64,000 bases of DNA. Source: Methylophilus rhizosphaerae (GTDB taxonomy: Bacteria > Pseudomonadota > Gammaproteobacteria > Burkholderiales > Methylophilaceae). Shown piece by piece: positions 19,595 to 26,855 of the stretch. The notes beneath the pieces are model-generated. The model was not told the origin of the DNA. It saw only the letters and a program-made list of their open reading frames with translations, and made no database searches. Location of the stretch: the NCBI RefSeq assembly GCF_900100975.1, contig NZ_FNFX01000003.1:62001-126000 (forward strand), written 5' to 3'. The translations under genes were made by a program, and so were the position numbers. Each line of letters starts with the position of its first letter. Position 1 is the stretch's first letter.

Positions 19595-19873
19595 TTAGGT
19601 CGTCTCTATAACTGCATGCAATTGGCTGAGTAAAGCACGTTCACGGCTAGATAATTCCCACCCCAAACCCTGGCAAAACTCGCCAGCCTTTACAACCAGG
19701 TCATCAGTTAAAGGATCAAACGGATCGGCGGCCCATACGCGGTTAAACCACTCAAGCATAACTCGTTCAGTCTCAGATTGGCATTTTTCAAAGACTGGCC
19801 CCACTCCAGTGGCGTCTACTGATTGCGCCATAACAATCAGGTCGTCTACTCGTGTAATATCTAATTCAGCCAT
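19595..19873 (-). CDS. Unknown 92-residue acidic protein of the element
   Basis: A small acidic protein I do not recognise (begins MAELDITRVDDLIVMAQ). It has a predicted mostly helical make-up, one CQSE and one FCQGLGW cysteine segment, and no signal peptide or membrane helix. The gene looks real: a Shine-Dalgarno (AAGGGAG) lies 8 bases before the ATG and an intrinsic terminator follows. It is the leftmost gene of the element, transcribed towards attL, the position where satellites and islands often carry accessory genes. Confidence 0.65.
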   Translation of the reverse strand: MAELDITRVDDLIVMAQSVDATGVGPVFEKCQSETERVMLEWFNRVWAADPFDPLTDDLVVKAGEFCQGLGWELSSRERALLSQLHAVIETT

Positions 19874-20241
19874 GGTTAAAACTCCCTTGTAGTTTCGATT
19901 GTGGTTAGGCGGTTTGGGTGTTCCCGCACCCTTGCCGCCGCATTTTGTTGACGAAGTATCAACACTGAAATTATATAACAGTTTAATGGTGTTATTTAAA
20001 AATATTGTTTTAAATCAATAACTTGAATTCATGAAGACAAGTTTTCCCAGAAGTGGTTGACACCTTTCCATAGGTAGGCTGGCTTGAATTGGTTGGTGCG
20101 AATAGGGTAGGGGGTACCCCGGGAGGGGGTGGGACCACGAGGGTGACATGGGTGGCGTACCCTTATGTACTGCGTTTATCGCGCCCCTATTTTTTAAACC
20201 GTATGTACTTGTAAATACCAATATTTGATGGGGGCGAAAGA
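19874..20241. other. Intergenic region with divergent promoters of two element genes
   Basis: A 368-base region without a convincing gene, between divergent genes. The part next to the left gene is AT-rich; the middle (20101-20160) is strongly G-rich on the plus strand and holds a perfect 10-base palindrome (GGGGTACCCC, 20111-20120). A 68-codon minus frame here has no ribosome site and odd composition and is not called. Confidence 0.5.
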
Positions 20242-20655
20242 ATGAAAAAGCTACCTAAAAACTTTCGGAAAGTTAATAAACGATGTTTTTATGTATTCTG
20301 TCCAATATGCAAAGAAATCGTTTTGTATCGTAGATTAATCTCACATAATAATTCTAAACACTTAAAGTATTCGGTTGGACATTTATACAAAACATTGCAT
20401 GTTTTACTTGAGACGGAGCCTGAGAAATGGGTTGCAAACATAGCTACTAAAAAAGGGCCGTTAAATGATGCGGTAAGAAAATCCAGGATTTATATTGATT
20501 CTATTAATGAGAATTATAAAAAATTTATTTTCAAAGCAACCCAAGTAGAAATTGAAAATCACCCCCCAAATCAGAATCGAAGGGGGGAATGTCACCAATT
20601 ATTCTTAAAGCTGACAAACCGATTTTTGATAAATCAACGCAAAGAGCAACTATGA
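20242..20655 (+). CDS. Unknown 137-residue protein with C2H2-like zinc finger (element cargo)
   Basis: A basic protein, visibly more AT-rich in its codons (AAA, AAT, TTT, ATA) than the chromosome and than the rest of the element. Residues C20, C23, H35 and H40 form a C-x2-C-x11-H-x4-H pattern (CPICKEIVLYRRLISH), a C2H2-type finger, followed by a helical, lysine-rich body. A G-rich stretch 8-12 bases before the ATG could bind the ribosome weakly. It runs against the replication operon, in the accessory half of the element, so it may be a later acquisition. Function unknown; nucleic-acid binding is inferred only from the finger and the charge. Confidence 0.6.
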   Translation: MKKLPKNFRKVNKRCFYVFCPICKEIVLYRRLISHNNSKHLKYSVGHLYKTLHVLLETEPEKWVANIATKKGPLNDAVRKSRIYIDSINENYKKFIFKATQVEIENHPPNQNRRGECHQLFLKLTNRFLINQRKEQL

Positions 20656-20777
20656 ATGCTACAAAATATGCGAAGTAAAAAGAAACCATTAAGCAAATCG
20701 GAAATCAAGGCGAAACCGCTCGCGCAAAAACCAATGTCGGAATAAGACGGCAGCGTTCATGAAGGAGGCTTTCAAAT

Positions 20778-20906
20778 ATGCAAGTTTTTCCATTCGATCA
20801 AGTGAAAGTGCCGGAAGAGATCAAACGGCAGTTGGGAAAACCTCGTCCGTCCCCACCGATGAAACAGCCGGTGTACCCGGACAAGCCGAAAAAGGGAAAA
20901 CGTTAA
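20778..20906 (+). CDS. Small Pro/Lys-rich protein, 42 residues
   Basis: A short frame starting MQVFPFDQVKVPEEIKRQ and ending in a proline- and lysine-rich tail (KPKKGKR). It is supported by the best ribosome site in this part of the element, AAGGAGG at 20762-20768, 9 bases before the ATG. A longer overlapping frame from 20759 starts on top of that site and has none of its own, so I prefer this one. A 25-codon frame just upstream (20668-20745) encodes a similar Lys/Pro-rich peptide but lacks a clear ribosome site. No homologue recognised. Confidence 0.45.
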   Translation: MQVFPFDQVKVPEEIKRQLGKPRPSPPMKQPVYPDKPKKGKR

Positions 20907-20966
20907 AATCCAAAGGCGCAGGCTTTGAAGTCCGCCCGGAAATCTCATCCTGGTGGAACGGCCTCT

Positions 20967-21281
20967 TTACTTCCTACTTCTGAACTTGCTAGCGAATAAA
21001 GATTCTGTGACGTTGGTACGGTGGGCGTTCCAGCCAGCCATAAACCCTCTAGCTTCCTCTTCAGATTCAAAAATGCCTGCTTCACTAGTGTGAGGGAACC
21101 CGTCGATAAACTCTTCCATTTCCACATGCCAGCGGTCATGCCATTTTGGCTCCCTGTCCGAGAGTATGAAAGCAATTTGCTCGGAGGATAAATGTCCATC
21201 CCCATCGCCGTAGGTTGTTAAATCGCAAGGTTTGACTGGTGGGGTGTAAACAACTCTTTTTGCTATTGCGGTTGGGTGCAT
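20967..21281 (-). CDS. Unknown 104-residue protein downstream of the M41-like peptidase gene
   Basis: A soluble protein of mixed charge, rich in aromatic residues and histidine (DREPKWHDRWHVEMEEF; ARGFMAGWNAHR). I recognise no family. An AGGAG lies 11 bases before the ATG, and the start is only 14 bases after the stop of the M41-like gene, so the two are co-transcribed. Frames in the other phases here are shorter and lack ribosome sites. Confidence 0.6.
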   Translation of the reverse strand: MHPTAIAKRVVYTPPVKPCDLTTYGDGDGHLSSEQIAFILSDREPKWHDRWHVEMEEFIDGFPHTSEAGIFESEEEARGFMAGWNAHRTNVTESLFASKFRSRK

Positions 21282-21295
21282 ACGGTAATGATCTC

Positions 21296-22165
21296 CTATA
21301 GTGTTACGTTGACGAATTTGATATCTGATTTACTAAGTTCTGCGATGCCTCCTGGGGACAGCCTCGCTTGTTTATATGCGGTAACGACCTCTTCAGTTGA
21401 TATCGGTCGCTCGGGGTACACGTTAAATTTAAGCATTAGCCATGCAACATCGTCCGGGAATCCTGGAACGTCCGATAGTTCTACCGTGTTACCGTGGTTT
21501 AGTGTTTTCTGTTGCTCTTTTACGAATTTCTGAATCTGGTGCATATGGTCATAGCTGATAAACCCATCCTCCATGCGTCTATGCTTCAGCATATAAACTG
21601 CCGTGGCTCTTATAGTCGACCACCATCTTTTGTCCTTAAACGCATCCGCTACTATATGGGCCGCTTCTTCTAAAAGAAGGCTAACACCATCGTCATCAAA
21701 GATTTTTCCCTTGTATTTAATAGCGAGTGGGTGCACAAAGCCGTTTGGCGCAGGTTGCTCGGCATAGGGTAAATACTTTGCAATCGTATAAGCTGTTTTC
21801 ATGTCGTTATCGCAATCAGGGCTGACCTTAAATCCAGTAACGCAAAACTCAAAATAATCAGTCCCAACATTTCCTAGCATTGACAGCCACTTTCCGCACG
21901 GGCCATTTTCCACCTCGACCGCGCCATAGCAATCAGTATCGCCCATTTGATAAGGACGGGTTGATACGCGACCGCCTACTAATTTTCGCCCTTGCAGCAC
22001 TTCGAAATAAACATGTATTGCCTCATGAATCGCAGTCATAACTTGGTAGGCTGCTGCAGTTTGCGTTATCCCGATTGCCCGATCATGCGCTAGGCTGCAG
22101 GACAATTGCGAGCGCATTAATTGCTGCCAGTCTGTTGAAGTTTCGTTCATCTGCTGTTGTTCCAT
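21296..22165 (-). CDS. Free-standing M41 (FtsH-like) zinc peptidase domain protein
   Basis: The 289-residue product has the zinc motif HEAIH (H47, E48, H51) in an IHEAIHVYFEVLQGRKL context, then about 70 residues later SPDCDNDMKTAYTIAKYL, which lines up with the NDL-x-x-AT-x-x-A segment that gives FtsH its third ligand (D121 here). There is no AAA+ module, signal peptide or membrane helix, so only a peptidase domain plus an unrelated C-terminal half is present. The start directly follows the upstream stop (TGAATG) and has an AAGGAGC site. It may be an active protease acting on phage or host proteins, or a catalytic relic; the ligands being intact favours activity. Confidence 0.65.
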   Translation of the reverse strand: MEQQQMNETSTDWQQLMRSQLSCSLAHDRAIGITQTAAAYQVMTAIHEAIHVYFEVLQGRKLVGGRVSTRPYQMGDTDCYGAVEVENGPCGKWLSMLGNVGTDYFEFCVTGFKVSPDCDNDMKTAYTIAKYLPYAEQPAPNGFVHPLAIKYKGKIFDDDGVSLLLEEAAHIVADAFKDKRWWSTIRATAVYMLKHRRMEDGFISYDHMHQIQKFVKEQQKTLNHGNTVELSDVPGFPDDVAWLMLKFNVYPERPISTEEVVTAYKQARLSPGGIAELSKSDIKFVNVTL

Positions 22166-22462
22166 TCATCTGCTCCTTTGCCAGTAACTAGTGGCACCTG
22201 TTTTATGTTCGACCCAGCCTGCATGTTTCAGCGCTGCTGCCATCAACTCGCGAGGGACACCAAATGTAGCTGCAATCCGACCTAGCTGTTGGGGTTCCCA
22301 TCTTTCGGGCAAAGGTTGTAACCGATGCCACATAACAAACCTGTCAGCCAGTTGAATAACTTTTTCGGATACCACGGGGGCATCGTTTGACGGTGTTATG
22401 GTTTTACGTACGTCCGTTTCGGTGTTTTCTAGGCGTTTTTTGAAATCGTGTATTAGTGTCAT
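22166..22462 (-). CDS. Unknown 98-residue protein, possible winged helix
   Basis: I start at the ATG at 22462, which has a strong Shine-Dalgarno (AGAGGA) 5 bases away; the open frame extends upstream to 22600 but through the iteron region and without a ribosome site. The C-terminal half (LGRIAATFGVPRELMAAALKHAGW then a TSYWQR strand) looks like a helix-turn-helix with a wing. It is first of three genes after the iterons, coupled to the M41-like gene. The first iteron touches its ribosome site, so binding there could repress it. Confidence 0.55.
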   Translation of the reverse strand: MTLIHDFKKRLENTETDVRKTITPSNDAPVVSEKVIQLADRFVMWHRLQPLPERWEPQQLGRIAATFGVPRELMAAALKHAGWVEHKTGATSYWQRSR

Positions 22463-22464
22463 GG

Positions 22465-22725
22465 TTTCCTCTGTGCATATGCACGGAGATCTGTGCAGCT
22501 CTAGCCCAATACTGGCACGGGTTCCAGCGATATGCACGGAATGCACGGATAAAATCAACAAATCGCTAGCGTTTGTTTTTGGCATATATTTGTAGCCCAA
22601 AAAAATTTTTATCTTCCGATTTGAAAATATATGTGTTCATCTGTGCAGTCGCCTTGAAACCCTTGTATTTACTGGCTTTGCGCTGCACAGAACATCTGTG
22701 CAACATCCGTGCACTACTGTGCAGC
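22465..22725. repeat. Iteron cluster, candidate replication origin of the element
   Basis: Ten copies of the heptamer C(T/C)GTGCA or its complement lie in 253 bases: plus-strand copies at 22471, 22491, 22641, 22696, 22707, 22717 and minus-strand copies at 22480, 22533, 22542, 22684. The extended form is ATC(T/C)GTGCA. Spacing in the runs is 9-12 bases, near one helical turn. The two groups flank an AT-rich stretch (22550-22640). Iterons beside an AT-rich unwinding zone, immediately after a primase-helicase gene, are the usual build of a plasmid or P4-type origin. The last copy overlaps the primase stop. Confidence 0.7.
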
Positions 22726-25083
22726 TTCCCAATCAATCTCACCACCACACACATCTTCGAAAGCTGCCCGACATTGATCTATGGGTGGTAACTCAAACCC
22801 TCGTTTCCGATTGTTCGAAGTGCCTTGCTGCTTTGTCGTGAGTAGCGGGCAATGAGTTTTAAGAGTGATAACAAAATCCCTCAATGATGGTAGCCTTACG
22901 GCTACCCCGATTGACCGTGCCCATTCGATACAGTCTGAAAACAACACATCGGAAGAAACCCAGCCACTCCAATCTAGCGCCGTCTTGGTCGGACGTGCAT
23001 CCGTTAAACGGTCTAACCACCACTTAGGAACCACATCGAGAGATGCAAGCTTTTGGCGCATCAATTCAGAGGACTTAGGACGCTCTCTAACCTCAAAGTC
23101 GGTTAGGTCATGGTGTTGCAAATCAAAAGCTAATGCCTCAAGCCCGCCGCCGTTTATTTCTGCGTCCAGCGCCCTCCAGTATGCGAAATCCCCCTTCCTC
23201 GCCTCTGAAAGTCTCAACACGAATTTTCGACGGTCATCCTCTTCAACGTATGCAGCGTGGGTGTTATTTGATGCTGCAATAATTCGGTGGTAACTAGTTA
23301 TCTGCCGCCCGGGTTGAAATTTCACATTAATTTGAAGGCGTGATTCGGTTTCTACTGCTTTGAGGATGTTTGCGGCTCGACGGTCTCCACTAAAAAACGC
23401 TTCATCGGCAAAAACCACAAGTGAACTTTCCAAAGCCTCGTTAAAGGTTCCAGTTAAAGCCGCATCGGACTGCAAGTGCAAGAAGTGATGGGCATACAAC
23501 CCACCAACAATCTTTGCGGCGAATGTCCCTTTGCCTGTACCTTGTCCCCCTAAGAGCAAAATTGATACGCCGGGCTTCTCAGCAGGCTTCTGGATTAGGT
23601 GGGCCATCCACCCCCAAAGATAATTAAAGTACTCCGTCGAACCGGCGCAAACGATGTCCTTGATAAAGGATTTAATCAATGGGTAACTACCCTGCTGGGA
23701 GGTTACTGACAACCCTCGAAAAATATTTAAATAGCCTGGCGTAGTGCCCGAAGGGTTCAATTCCACGCCATAAAACATATTGGTCTGGGGTGCCCTCCAC
23801 CATGACCGAAACTCTTTAGCTGAATCTGCTTGGGGGTTTGATGCGGCAATAGCGCGCTGAATTAAAAAGCCGCCATCATCACGAGAATAAATGTTTAAGG
23901 GTTTAAGAGTGCTGGCCTCTTTGGCCTGCTCTAAATCGACGATTCCAACCTTAGAACCAAGTGTAATGAGTCCAAAACGAGCGAGGCCGCTTAGTTTCTC
24001 AGTTGCAGTGCCAGGGCGCAGCCAGCCGTTTTCTGTTGCACGCCTAAATAGTGACCCAATCCCTAAAAATGCCTCACCGTTTTTATACCTTGTGCTGGTA
24101 CCTACAAGATAACAAGCCCACTCGCTGTCGTTATGCCCTCTATTCGCTCCGGCGGGCTTGCTTGCAACATCGTCTAAAATCTCTCTTGAAACGGTTTCTG
24201 GCCAATCATTAACAACCACCAGCGAGGCTAACGGCATACCTAATTGATAGAAACTGTCGCGGTCGGGTATACCATCAGGCCATGCAGCTCGCGCCGCGGA
24301 CAACACCATTTCGCGGTTTTCTTTTGTGTATGGGAGAGTGTGAATTGTTTGTTTTCCCAGCACCTCTCCAGGGGGAAACAGGGCCGCTATGTGTCGCGGG
24401 ATTTCACCCATTGGAGCTTCATCATTAATCGTAGAATTAGCCACTCCTAGCGGCAAACTCAAGCCGTTTATGATTTGGTCGATTGAGTATCTTGGTAATT
24501 CGAGATTAGATTCAACCATTCGCACAAGGAACGGTGTACCTTTTTGATGATAAAACCCCGGTAGCCTTAACACACGTGGTAAGTCTTTTACCGCACGATC
24601 AGTTTCGTATTTATCCGCAATTGCAGTTTGAATCTCCGTAAATCTACTAAGCGGAAAAGAGTCGTCTACAAGCCAATAAACATGGTAGTTACCTGGGCTA
24701 CTCTTAATAATAACGTGTGGTTTAAGAACAAGAAGCGGCTCCAATGGTGCACCGTCAGTGTCTGCAAATATGGCGCGAACGCGAGTAATGTCACGGCTTT
24801 GTTGCCCTCCTTCGTTGATTACAATAAATACACCTGCACCGGCATGGTTTAACTCTATTAAAGGTTTTAAGGAGTCAGGGAAGTTGGAGACTTTGAGATT
24901 TCTCGATAGAGCGAGGTTTTGAGGTTTATGGTCGTCAAACGTCCGTGTATGAAACTCTCTAGCCTGCGGTGCCAAAATGGATAAAAATTTGCAGGCTTCA
25001 GCCGTGTCTACTGAGGGTGGGGCAACGTCGTAATGAGATGAGGCTATTGTGGCAGCAGTAGGTGCGTTTGTGGTATAATTCAT
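22714..25083 (-). CDS. Replication protein: AEP primase fused to SF3 (D5-like) helicase
   Basis: The 789-residue product has an N-terminal archaeo-eukaryotic primase domain of the RepB-primase type: the metal motif FADTDG near residue 110, the SSPGNYHVYW motif, and DLPRVLRLPGF near residue 180. A linker of PriCT type follows. Then comes a helicase core with Walker A GGQGTGKGT (near residue 508), Walker B LVVFADEAFF, sensor IIAASNN and an arginine DRRKFVLR; the C-terminal part resembles the D5/poxvirus winged region. This corresponds to the role of the P4 alpha protein: origin binding, unwinding and priming. It starts after a leader hairpin and ends in the iterons. Confidence 0.88.
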   Translation of the reverse strand: MNYTTNAPTAATIASSHYDVAPPSVDTAEACKFLSILAPQAREFHTRTFDDHKPQNLALSRNLKVSNFPDSLKPLIELNHAGAGVFIVINEGGQQSRDITRVRAIFADTDGAPLEPLLVLKPHVIIKSSPGNYHVYWLVDDSFPLSRFTEIQTAIADKYETDRAVKDLPRVLRLPGFYHQKGTPFLVRMVESNLELPRYSIDQIINGLSLPLGVANSTINDEAPMGEIPRHIAALFPPGEVLGKQTIHTLPYTKENREMVLSAARAAWPDGIPDRDSFYQLGMPLASLVVVNDWPETVSREILDDVASKPAGANRGHNDSEWACYLVGTSTRYKNGEAFLGIGSLFRRATENGWLRPGTATEKLSGLARFGLITLGSKVGIVDLEQAKEASTLKPLNIYSRDDGGFLIQRAIAASNPQADSAKEFRSWWRAPQTNMFYGVELNPSGTTPGYLNIFRGLSVTSQQGSYPLIKSFIKDIVCAGSTEYFNYLWGWMAHLIQKPAEKPGVSILLLGGQGTGKGTFAAKIVGGLYAHHFLHLQSDAALTGTFNEALESSLVVFADEAFFSGDRRAANILKAVETESRLQINVKFQPGRQITSYHRIIAASNNTHAAYVEEDDRRKFVLRLSEARKGDFAYWRALDAEINGGGLEALAFDLQHHDLTDFEVRERPKSSELMRQKLASLDVVPKWWLDRLTDARPTKTALDWSGWVSSDVLFSDCIEWARSIGVAVRLPSLRDFVITLKTHCPLLTTKQQGTSNNRKRGFELPPIDQCRAAFEDVCGGEIDWEAAQ

Positions 25084-25098
25084 CCTGGATAATTCCCT

Positions 25099-25121
25099 TG
25101 GTCGGCTCTGCCGACCTTTTT
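25099..25121 (+). terminator. Hairpin with T-run in the leader of the primase gene
   Basis: A perfect 7-base stem (GGTCGGC/GCCGACC, three-base loop) is followed by five T on the plus strand. No plus-strand gene ends here. On the minus strand the same hairpin sits in the mRNA between the 37-residue gene and the primase, 15-35 bases before the primase ATG, where it could act on translation or on antisense transcription. Confidence 0.6.
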
Positions 25122-25125
25122 ATTT

Positions 25126-25239
25126 CTAATACAGATCTGTGTCTGATTCTTCTGGGCTAAATGCGCTGTATTCGGCGTTAACCTCTGCAATAACTTCTTG
25201 CAATAAATCTATCAGAGCTTGAAAGTCGGCATCAGTCAT
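25126..25239 (-). CDS. Small acidic protein, 37 residues, coupled to alpA
   Basis: The frame starts at 25239 with an ATG that shares its A with the alpA stop (TGATG), typical of translational coupling, and ends at TAG 25126-25128 just before the primase leader hairpin. The product (MTDADFQALIDLLQEV...) is strongly acidic and probably an amphipathic helix. No homologue recognised. It may be a small regulatory partner of AlpA or of the primase; this is inference from position only. Confidence 0.5.
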   Translation of the reverse strand: MTDADFQALIDLLQEVIAEVNAEYSAFSPEESDTDLY

Positions 25240-25478
25240 CACTTGCGGGATGAGGCTGGCGTATGAGTATGTCTTGACGAGTTTAGATACGCTTTTAAGT
25301 CATCAACTTTGTATCGGATAGCATTGCCAAGCCTGTAATAGCTGGGGCCTACTCCTTTTGTACGCCAGTAATGAAGCGTCGACCTGGGGATGGGTGTTTG
25401 AGTGCCACCGATAAATACGGCGGTTTGCGCTGTTGTGAGCAGGTCTGAATCTGAAAATAAAGTGCGCTGGGGTTCCAT
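25239..25478 (-). CDS. AlpA-like helix-turn-helix regulator / excisionase
   Basis: The 79-residue product is a MerR-like DNA-binding domain of the AlpA/excisionase type: LLTTAQTAVFIGG, then IPRSTLHYWRTKGVGPSYYRLGNAIRYKVDDLKAYL, the usual order of recognition helix and wing. In P4-type satellites the AlpA homologue controls integrase expression and excision. An AAGGAGA site lies 8 bases before the ATG. The promoter at 25647-25675 leaves a leader of roughly 160 bases. First gene of the replication operon. Confidence 0.88.
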   Translation of the reverse strand: MEPQRTLFSDSDLLTTAQTAVFIGGTQTPIPRSTLHYWRTKGVGPSYYRLGNAIRYKVDDLKAYLNSSRHTHTPASSRK

Positions 25479-25646
25479 ACGCAGTCTCCTTGATGAAGGT
25501 TTATAAACGCTTGATAGCGATTACTCTGCGTACAGCCGGGCAAATAAGGCGGGTTATTTCGGTCTTGTCACGATTGGGGCTAGTAGTATTTAATGGTCTT
25601 CGAGATACCGAGCCAAGCTAAAAATGAACCTACATCCAATGTAACC

Positions 25647-25675
25647 AAGATAGCATACTCTGTCCAATTTGTCAA
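25647..25675 (-). promoter_or_regulatory. Promoter of the alpA-primase operon with embedded TTGGACA site
   Basis: On the minus strand TTGACA (25675-25670), a 17-base spacer and TATCTT (25652-25647). The spacer contains TTGGACAG, the same motif as the arm-type repeats at both element ends, so the protein that binds the ends probably also represses this promoter. Confidence 0.65.
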
Positions 25676-25735
25676 GTTGGGGGAGGTTGTAACTTATTGA
25701 ATACAAAGGTTTTACAAGTATACAACCTTGGGGCT

Positions 25736-26719
25736 TTAACCGATCTTCTGGGCTAGGTCTTCGGCTTTCGGGTGATAATATCTTGCAAGCATTTGCACAT
25801 TTTTATGTCCTGTTACTGCTGCTAACTCGATAAGGTTAGGGAGTTTTTCCGATAGCCTAGTAGTCGCTGTATGTCTGAGATCATGAAACCGCACGTTAAC
25901 CAGCTCCGCCCGTTTCACTCCACGCTGGAAACAATATTCCATTGCAGACCATTTAATTGGAAACACCAAACCTCCAATACTGCGAGGGAGTGTGGTTAAT
26001 TCACTTATGGCTCTCTCAGATAAAGGCACTGTGCGTGATGTTCCGTTCTTTGTGTCTGGTAAAAATGCTGTGCGTTTTATTAAATCAACATAGCGCCATT
26101 CAAGGCCTAACAACTCGCCCCGCCGCATTGCGGTTTCTAATGCGACAATAACCAGGGGGCGCATGTAAATATTCCTGTTTTTAATCGGGCGTAACGCCTC
26201 AAGCAATCGCTTTTCTTCTGCCGCGTCCAATACACGATTTCGTCCTGGGGGCATAGATGGCTTTCTGATAGCCGCAACCGGGTTAATTATTGCGTAACGC
26301 CACTCCTTGATACAGTAATTGAAAACTGACGATAACGCGGCCAAATCGCGTATTACCGTATTGGGCCTACACGTCTTAAGCCTCTCGTCCCGATACTCTG
26401 CCATAACTTTTGGCGTTACGTTTGCAAGCATCATCTGCCCCATGCGTAACCGTTGCACTGCTTTTAGTTTTGCAATTTCGGCGAGATACCCCTTATGGTT
26501 TGGGCTTACCTCTTTCATGTAGAGGTCAAGAATTTCTGAGAATGTGACTTGTTCGGCGGGTGAGCGGCTTACATAAATCCCTCTATCCATTTCGGATTCG
26601 ATACTACGCGCCCACTGTTCCGCGCCTGCACGTGTTCCAAATGATTTAACTTCGGGAGGGAACCCCTTACGAGTAATACGAGCTTGCCAACGCTCGCCAC
26701 GCTTTCTGATTGACGCCAT
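25736..26719 (-). CDS. Tyrosine recombinase (phage-type integrase)
   Basis: The 327-residue product has an N-terminal arm-binding domain (IRKRGERWQARITRKGF), a SAM-like core-binding domain (residues ~57-150) and the catalytic domain with every catalytic residue: R199 (TAMRRGEL), H279 and R282 (FHDLRH), H305 (VTGHKN) and the nucleophile Y314 (RYYHP). It lies beside attR and is transcribed away from it, with two TTGGACA-type sites (26733, 26744) just upstream of its start. It should catalyse integration into the moaC 3' end. The frame is full length and intact. Confidence 0.93.
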   Translation of the reverse strand: MASIRKRGERWQARITRKGFPPEVKSFGTRAGAEQWARSIESEMDRGIYVSRSPAEQVTFSEILDLYMKEVSPNHKGYLAEIAKLKAVQRLRMGQMMLANVTPKVMAEYRDERLKTCRPNTVIRDLAALSSVFNYCIKEWRYAIINPVAAIRKPSMPPGRNRVLDAAEEKRLLEALRPIKNRNIYMRPLVIVALETAMRRGELLGLEWRYVDLIKRTAFLPDTKNGTSRTVPLSERAISELTTLPRSIGGLVFPIKWSAMEYCFQRGVKRAELVNVRFHDLRHTATTRLSEKLPNLIELAAVTGHKNVQMLARYYHPKAEDLAQKIG

Positions 26720-26732
26720 CTTTGTACCTCAC

Positions 26733-26751
26733 TTGGACAAAAGATGGACAA
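26733..26751. repeat. Right integrase arm-type repeats
   Basis: TTGGACAA (26733-26740) and ATGGACAA (26744-26751), 11 bases apart, sit between the integrase start and attR. They repeat the arrangement at 19440-19458 and could also allow the recombinase to control its own promoter. Confidence 0.6.
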
Positions 26752-26855
26752 AACGTGTTTTTAGGTTAGTTCTATGCTGCTCTACACCGTGCCGTACTAA
26801 TAAAAATTCGGCTCATTCGTGAGTACCTTAAAGGGCATGAAATCCTTATACGGCT

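Noticed and set aside
20025-20221. 68-codon minus-strand frame in the element's intergenic region
   Set aside because: No ribosome site, and unusual Pro/Ser-rich translation over a G-rich stretch.
20759-20983. 74-codon frame in the element
   Set aside because: Its ATG overlaps the Shine-Dalgarno of the 42-codon frame and it has none itself; kept only as an alternative.
22463-22600. 46-codon extension of the 98-residue element gene
   Set aside because: It runs through iterons and lacks a ribosome site, while 22462 has a strong one.
22465-22725. CRISPR array
   Set aside because: The repeats are 7-9 bases, in both orientations and irregularly spaced; this is an iteron pattern.
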